This document shows, piece by piece, positions 57,595 to 64,000 of a DNA stretch of 64,000 bases (positions are counted from its first letter, which is position 1; each line of letters starts with the position of its first letter). The notes under the pieces were generated by a model. It did no database searches. It saw only the letters and a list, made by a program, of their open reading frames with translations, and was not told the DNA's origin. This stretch comes from Balaenoptera acutorostrata (lineage: Eukaryota; Chordata; Mammalia; Artiodactyla; Balaenopteridae): positions 8,498,001-8,562,000 of the forward strand of contig NC_080079.1 of the NCBI RefSeq assembly GCF_949987535.1, written 5' to 3'. The position numbers and the translations under genes were made by a program.

Positions 57595-60409
57595 AGGTCC
57601 CTAGCACAGGGCCCAACACACTGCAGCAGTCAACGAATACGGGACTTCTTCCCTTCTGAGGCCCTTCCTGCTCTCTCTCTGGGATTTGAGCAGCAATTAG
57701 TCATCTAGCAAAGCCTAAGGAACTGGGTCAAAAGTGGCAAAGGTTGCCTGGTATTTAGGAGGGTAGGGGCCATGCCAGTCAGTCCCTGGGCAGGTGTGTA
57801 TGGGAGGGGTGACTGCTGGGGGGCCTGGGTAGTAAAGAAATGGTCCCAAAGGATGAACACCTAACCCTAGGAGGCTGTGTGACAGTCAGGAGTGTCTGGG
57901 GCAGTGGGAGCAGAAGAGAAAAGGAGGTACAAAATAGGAAGATATATAGAAAGATAAAAAGAAATATAAACTTACGTCCCACCATGAAATTATAAAACCA
58001 CCATTTCCGACAATTAACTTTTGCCTAATAAAAATGTGTTCACACCAGGTCAACAAAGTGTGGATGAGATTTTATAACAGGAGGCTTTGTTGAACAGAAT
58101 CCCAATTCATATTTTTCCCTGTATTAACCATCAATTCTCTCATAAAAATTTATTACAACATTTGCTATGTGGTCACTAAACACAAGCCATTGTAAACAGA
58201 GCAGGCGACATTGGCCTTGGATTCATCAGTCCTGAGCCCCATTGCAATAGTAAACAGCTGTTGGCAAGTGTATCACATGACAGGTAACAGTGCCACATGG
58301 GGAGGGCTTCTGGTAATGTGTGTGTATGTGTGTTTTTTTAGTAGAGCTGTACTTCTGTTTAATAAATTAGGAGAAAATAAAGTAAAAACTACGATGTAAA
58401 CAAACACTAGAGGATGGTAACATTTTGCTTCCTTTGTTTTATGCTTCCTATGCAGCTGTTCATGAACATTCGCCCATAAGGGCACACAGAGGGAAGCAGA
58501 GTCACGGGGGCACACAGTGACAGGTGCATTTGCTCCAACATAAAGTCACAGATGTCCCACCCATTTTCCTGTAGGTCTGACTTTAGGAACAGAACATTGT
58601 ACAGGAGCCAGGCATTTGCAGATCCCTCTGTCCCCCGGGAATGAAATATCTTTAGTTTTTCTAAATCCCGGCTTCCAAAAGTATTTTTGAAGTATCCAAA
58701 TATAAAGTACATCTCCATGTGGAATGCTGAACTAGCTGGCACATGCCTTAGGTTTCCTTAGTGCAGACTCCTTTCTATTCTCTGGATGTCCAAGCTATGG
58801 ACAGTGTAAGTCCCCGCAGCCCACTTTGCACAAACCCCCCAAATAATGAAATTTGTGAAAACTGAAAGAATGCAAAGAATTAAACTTGGGTGCGCTCATT
58901 ACTTGGAGCTTCTGGGGTTCAAAGGGTAGCATCTAACAGGTCTCACTTCAGGGAGGTGGTGGTTCTCCCGTTGGACACAGGGCCAGATGAAGCTCTGTGT
59001 AGATGGCCGTGCTCCATTAGGGAGGATGGATAAGGGTGGCTGAAATTGTCTGCTGGCATCCGCTCAACACAGCACCATAGCAGAGGGACAGATTTATGTC
59101 TTCCGAGGAGCTGCCTCACTACAATGGACAATGCACATCCGAATGGCAAATGTTTGAATTCCTTCTCCCAAGCTAGCCTAAGAAAATAAAGACTAGCCTA
59201 TCCCTGTGTTTATGAAAATGTCCCATGTGGTAAGGAGGGTAAGGCAAGGCACCTCTTTTATTTGTCACTAGACTTTCAGGGTTCCCCCTGGGGAAATCCT
59301 GATGGGGTTGGTGAGACACCGCACTCCTTAAATGTCCCTCAAATGTTCCAGAAGAGATTATGTTTACAAACTTGCTATAAAACAGGATTGCTGAGGTTTG
59401 GAATGATTTCAACTTGACAGGGACTTGGCATTCAAATACAGCATGGGGTTTGGTTACTAATAATTCAAGCAAAGATTTGGTATTAAATGGCTTGAACGCC
59501 AGGCCATGGTGGACAGAGCCCTTGGGGGCTGGGTGTTTGGTATTTTAGCCAGGCAGGAGCTGTCTCTCTGATCTGGTCATTGGGAAATTGACTGGCTCAG
59601 GTCAACCAATCAGTTGTGTGCCACTGCGATGGTGTCTGATGCTCCCCAAACACGTTTCCTATGAGTAGTCTGGGGTATTGCCGAGGCTTTGATGACTCTA
59701 ATCTGACTCTCAAAATTCAAAGTGGGATTCCTGTCTCCAAATACAGATTTCAGACTCTTCAAAACGTGAACTTTAGGTTCTATTTACCACGTGCAACCAC
59801 TCTTCCACGCCAGGGAGTAATTAAGATACTGACTATAGAGTCACCAGAACTGCAAGAGAAAGGCCACAGGAAACACCCTGAGTCAGTGTTCCTAAGAGCA
59901 CACGCATTCCACAAGGGGCACACACAGTCTTTGGAGTCAACAAACTAAACTATTTTAAAAGTCCTTCAATGTGGGTATACATGATAAACTGTCGCACTGC
60001 TAAGATTGAGTAGATGCATAATGTTGGACCCTCAATGCTCAATGCATATTTACATGACGCACTGCATGAGTAAGTTGTACAATCCCCGGAGATGGGAGTG
60101 AAGCAGGGGTGGCTGAATTGTTACTTGGGACAAGGGTAACATTTGCAAACACATGGTTGTTTCTGCTGTGGGTTCTTCCAGTTGTCTCCGGGGTATGGGC
60201 CATGCCCACGAGGACCCTGTGTTACTATGGAATGTGTACACTCCCTACTGAAGACATACCTTTATTCCCACTCAGGTGTATTATCAGGGGATATGCCCTG
60301 GCCGAATGAGGTTGGTTTCTTAAGAGTGAATCATGCCCCCTTCCCGCTCACTGTATAATGTAGATGCCCCACAAATTAAATGCAACGCTTTTAGTGCCTG
60401 TCTCCCACC
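57595..60409. other. Long single-copy intergenic stretch
   Basis: About 2.8 kb in which no repeat, RNA gene or coding domain was recognised. Short open frames occur on both strands at chance level. Confidence 0.45.
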
Positions 60410-60455
60410 CTCCCTCCCTTCCTTCCGTTTTCTTTCTTTTCTTTCTTCCCTCTTT
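60410..60455. repeat. CT-rich simple repeat
   Basis: An impure CCCT/CTTT pyrimidine run, directly visible. Confidence 0.75.
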
Positions 60456-60554
60456 GCCAATAGCTAAATATATGTGGATTTCCCCCCATGTTTTCTCTTT
60501 CTAAAAGAGTTCTAATTTTGAAACTCCCAAGTTCAAGACTTCGTTGCTCTCCCC

Positions 60555-60935
60555 AGGACCACAGATCACGTCCACTCTGTCTCAGGAGTCATGTCACCTC
60601 CCAGGTGCCCAACCTATCCTATTCCCGGACACACGCTAAGCTCCCGCCCCATTAGACTCCTCACTGGGCACGTTGTTCACACCTCCTTCATGTCTCGTCA
60701 TAGGCGCTTCCCTACTGCAGGTTCAGGCCCAACATTACCACCTCTAGGAAACCTTCCAGAACGCTCCTCCCCCACCCGCCGAGTGCATCAGCCCTCCTCC
60801 TGCACCCCCAACACTGTGCACACTGCTCCAGGGCAGCCCCGCCCTCCGCATTGTAATCTCTGGTCTCCCCCGGAGTCTGACACAGCCCAGGGCCGGGCAC
60901 ACAGAAGGCTCCCTGTAAATGTCAGAGGAGTGACA
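60555..60935 (+). repeat. L2-like LINE 3' end, forward
   Basis: 'aggaaaccttccagaacgct', 'tgggcacgttgttcacacct' and a 'cccagggccgggcacacaga' plus 'ctccctgtaaatgtcagagg' ending resemble the L2 3' UTR. It underlies part of the 224-codon frame at 60591-61265. Confidence 0.5.
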
Positions 60936-61465
60936 GGTGGGTATCGCGACAGCGCTGGGCTGGAGCCTGCATTCTGCCGTGCCCGCTGTCCAGCCTCTCC
61001 AGGACCCCGCTTCCCCGGATCTCCGCAGAGCCTGCTTCCCCACAGTGGTGTCTGGGTCAGGCTGAGGGAAGCCTCGTGCCCTAGCCACTTCCCTCTCCCG
61101 ATGCAGACTGCCTGGGAAAGTGGGCAGTTCCACACCTGGGGCCTCCTCGCTCCTAGACAGCCAGCTCCCAGCAACGTCCAGCTCTGCTCCTTCGACCCGT
61201 ACTGTGCAAGGAGGCGTGCGGAGGCCTTTGACCTTGTGGCCGCATCTGCACTGGCATTCCTTTGACCGGGCCAGGGCTTTGGCCACCAGCAGAGCCAAGG
61301 CAGCTGGCCGGGGGTCAGGCTAGCTCACTGAGGGCTAAAAGGCCACTTGGTCTTGAAAGAAAGTGGGAGCCTGCTGAGAAGGTGGGGGGACTTACAAACC
61401 ACATTGCTCTCAGCCAGGCCACTCCTCTGAACCCGCGATGAGCAAACCGTGGTGGCTACCTTTCC
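60936..61465. other. GC-rich single-copy sequence
   Basis: Long open frames occur on both strands (forward to 61265, reverse 60744-61298) as a result of GC richness. No domain was seen. Confidence 0.45.
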
Positions 61466-61511
61466 CCACCCTCTCCCCGCCCTCTCCCCACCCTCTCCCC
61501 ACCCTCTCCCC
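61466..61511. repeat. 11-bp C-rich tandem repeat, four units
   Basis: CCACCCTCTCCCC or CCGCCCTCTCCCC starts at 61466, 61477, 61488 and 61499, a strict 11-bp period. Confidence 0.93.
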
Positions 61512-62039
61512 GCTACCACCAGGTCAGCACAGGCTTCTCCATGCTAACCTCTTGGCATCTGTGTGACGGGGAAAGGTCAGCTTCAGTGCCAGGCACTGCT
61601 GTGTTGTACTGACGCTCGTGAAGGCTACTGGCCCAGAGTCTTGGGAAAATTCTTTGGACGATGAGTCCGCAAACACCTACAACGTTTAGCCAGTTAGATT
61701 CTCTGTAGGTGAAAAGGACTCGTGGACCTAAATTCTGGGACAGAGGTTGCTGCCGACCATCTTCCCCTCGAATACCCCGAGAAGCACATGCAGAGAAAGA
61801 GAAGACCAGGGGTGGCCGTGACGGGAGGGGCCCGAGGCCCAGCTGGCCGGTGTGGGTATCAGCTCAGGAGCTGAAAGCACGGGGTTCTCTGCTGATGATG
61901 GAAAGTCATCTGCTTCTCCTTGAAGTGCCCAGAGTCGGGTGAAGCTGGGGACTTCCCATCAGTACCAGCCCACCCTTCTGGAGACCTATTTTGTGTTGCC
62001 CCTAGAATTTCTCTACATGCTGCCTGAGGACCTACAGAT
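61512..62039. other. Intergenic sequence without recognised content
   Basis: Single-copy sequence. Nothing recognised. Confidence 0.4.
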
Positions 62040-62195
62040 TTTGCCCAATCTGTAAAAAGGAGAGAGTAATAGTACCGACATCATAGGATTATTATGAGGA
62101 TTCGTGGAAACGCTACCCCCAAACTCTCAGCGTGGTGTCTGGTGTCTAGTCTTCACTCAGGACACACCGGCTCTTAGGTTGTCACTATTACGAGC
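62040..62195 (+). repeat. MIR, forward
   Basis: 'ctgtaaaaaggagagagtaa', 'cataggattattatgaggat' and 'gtggtgtctggtgtctagtc' give the MIR core and 3' part. Confidence 0.6.
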
Positions 62196-62859
62196 TGCTC
62201 GTGGGGGACCCAGCAGGGTCAGCCATGCTGGATGAAGCAGGGAACCAGCAAAGGACCCACACCCAAGGGCGGGCATCCAGCACTGTCTCTCTCTGGCCCT
62301 GCCTCGGCTGGCTTGGCCCCCCAGGTCTGAAGCTGGTCGGAAGGGGGCAGGGGTGAGGACTCTGGTTAGTAGCGAAGGGGCTAGAAGCCATCGACTCCCC
62401 CAGCCAGGCTGCTCGGACAGAGTCTGTGTCGGGACCCAAGCAAGCATCCCTCCGGGGCCCTCTGAGCGCCAGGCTCCCTTTTCTCTAACACAGTGTCGAG
62501 CCAGTGAGTGCTGCCACCCTGCCAACACCCAACACATCGTGCCTACCAGCCGGGGGCCCCGCGGAGAGGAAGGAGGCTGTTTTGCAAAGGCCTTCAGAGG
62601 TAGGCTGGGCAGCTTCTCCTGTGCCACCAGCGTCTCGTGAAAACAGGTTTTAACAATTTCATGGCGTGATCAATTTTGTCCCTCTGAGAACAAAATGACT
62701 CAGCCCTTGAGTAAGCTGGAGATTGAACTATTTGGCATGTTAGGGAACCATAGAAGACAATTGAAACCTAGATATGTAGAAAGACCCAGTTTTCCATAGA
62801 GTTTATCCAGGTGTCTAAGATCATTTTTCCTCAGGGAGGACTTTGAAGTCCACCTGCAA
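62196..62859. other. Intergenic sequence without recognised content
   Basis: GC-rich at first, then AT-rich. The reverse 156-codon frame at 62157-62627 has no domain and begins within MIR sequence at its 3' end. Confidence 0.4.
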
Positions 62860-62975
62860 CAGTCACCTGGGCCCTGATGTCTGAAAATGCAGAACCCTAG
62901 GCCTTGCCAGTCCTCCTTAAACGGATCTCCGGGGAAGGGGCTCAGGAATCTGAATTTTAAACAACGTCGCTTGGT
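62860..62975. mobile_element. MER5/MER20-like hAT transposon fragment
   Basis: 'gaaaatgcagaaccctaggc' and 'caggaatctgaattttaaac' are typical of palindromic mammalian hAT MER elements. Confidence 0.45.
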
Positions 62976-64000
62976 GCTTCTTGTGGATAGTCAAGTTCAG
63001 GGGCCAATGGCTTCATTGTAGATGCTGTTGACCTTCCAGAAAGGCAGTGGGAGCCTCAGATATATCCAGGACCTCTCTCTCCCCTGTGGTGCAAGTGCTC
63101 CAAAGGATATGAGCAGATGTGAGGAATTTCTGGCACCTGATAAAATATCCTCATTGAAATCATAGGCAAATTGGTTGATGCCGAATTTGGGTAAATTCTA
63201 AAAATGCACAGCCTGCGGTCCCCCCGAGGGTCACACTGCAGCCCTGCAAAGGCATCATCTACCTGCACCAAAGTATGTAAAAGGACAGCAGCCAGGACCT
63301 GGACTTGGCCTGTTCTTTCCATCTTCTCTCAGAAAGAAGGGCATCATGAAAAAGACAACTAGCTTCACAAACATGAGGAGAGAGGTTTATTGCTCATGGT
63401 GGCAGAAGTCTGAGCTGAGTCCTAGAAGGAATGTACAGTTGGTGTGAGATGAGTCAAGGCAACTTCCCCTCCCCCACCAGCCGACTTTGTGGTAGAAAAT
63501 AGGCAGGCTCTTAGGGAAGCATCTTTGGGAGGTCAGCAGACCATGAGACACACAGACCCCAAATGCCACGACACTTCTCCCTCAGTGGCTCCCAGGGCCC
63601 TGAAATCCCCTCTAAGAAGCAGCGTAAAGAAAAGCTAGAGTTGCAGAGTGACTGAAAAAGCCATCACAGATGGGGTTTAAACCTACAAGTTCAGATCAGG
63701 TAGGGCTAGAAACTGAGCCCCGGATGTGGGTTTAGGAATTTGAGAGCCTCTCCACTGAGGCTTTATTCTCCGTCTTCTTAAATTGCTCTCACACCGAGCC
63801 CAACTGTCTACCCAAGTTCGGGCCTTCAATATCAAGCCTTATTCTAGACTGACGTCAAGGAAGTTATCCCAGGCCCTTGACATAGATGCTGATCTGGACA
63901 TTTCTAAGTGTTCTACCTGAGAAATTCACATTACCATGTTACGTTTGATAAATTACCAAATGAGGTAGATAATTCTCTTGGGAATAAAGAAGCTGGGGAG
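62976..64000. other. Intergenic sequence without recognised content
   Basis: The reverse frames at 63056-63322 and 63387-63569 have no recognisable domain. No exon of the expected neighbour GPR26 was recognised before the window ends. Confidence 0.4.

Noticed and set aside
60591..61265. A 224-codon forward open frame
   Set aside because: It begins in L2-like sequence, lies in GC-rich DNA where the reverse strand is equally open (60744-61298), and shows no domain or splice-site support.

Overview
This 64 kb window is mammalian nuclear DNA, most likely from a cetacean (whale or dolphin). The evidence is a set of tRNA-derived SINEs of the CHR type. They begin GGGCTTCCCTGGTGGCGCAG, have a tRNA-like B box (GGTTCGAGCC), and most sit between perfect 9-16 bp target-site duplications. 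They are accompanied by L1 3' ends of the cetartiodactyl type and by older mammal-wide repeats (MIR, L2, MaLR LTRs, hAT and Tigger DNA transposons, L1M/HAL1).

Only one functional gene is supported. The last two coding exons and the 3' UTR of CPXM2 (carboxypeptidase X, M14 family member 2) lie on the + strand at about 1415-1514 and 6399-7750. They encode the end of the transthyretin-like domain and the basic C-terminal tail; the rest of the gene lies off the left edge. Positions 184-1414 and 1515-6398 are its introns. Downstream of CPXM2 nothing in the remaining ~56 kb can be defended as a functional gene. In human the next gene 3' of CPXM2 is the convergent GPR26, and none of its coding sequence was recognised here.

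The intergenic part is layered repeats. A 20-unit, 19-bp minisatellite (7827-8204) follows the CPXM2 poly(A) signal. Next come hAT elements with a nested SINE (8.4-9.0 kb), L2 (9.7-10.0 kb) and a Tigger/pogo transposon carrying a broken transposase and sitting inside a MIR (12.3-13.2 kb). Three L1 insertions follow at 14.3-16.0 kb, one with a twin-priming inversion. A long AT-rich stretch follows, then a possible solo LTR (19.2-19.7 kb), an L1 with an open ORF2 end (21.7-23.1 kb), several SINEs, further LTRs, L2 at 37.2-38.1 kb and HAL1-like sequence at 38.1-39.2 kb.

At 43.3-45.7 kb there is an intronless, frameshifted copy of GALNT11 (a polypeptide GalNAc-transferase), i.e. a processed pseudogene, which has lost the segment holding the DxH metal-binding motif. 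From 46 to 55 kb there are stacked L1, LTR and SINE insertions, including a head-to-head SINE pair and two SINEs sharing an internal 24-bp duplication. The last 9 kb is mostly single-copy sequence with MIR/L2 fragments and a short C-rich tandem repeat.

I see no undescribed multi-gene system. The more unusual signals are two perfect 16-17 bp hairpins (17.4 and 27.0 kb), the ordered-variant minisatellite, the GALNT11 retrocopy, the head-to-head SINE pair and a C-rich repeat matching the human PRDM9 13-mer. Repeat family names come from recognising the sequence, and boundaries are exact only where a target-site duplication is given.
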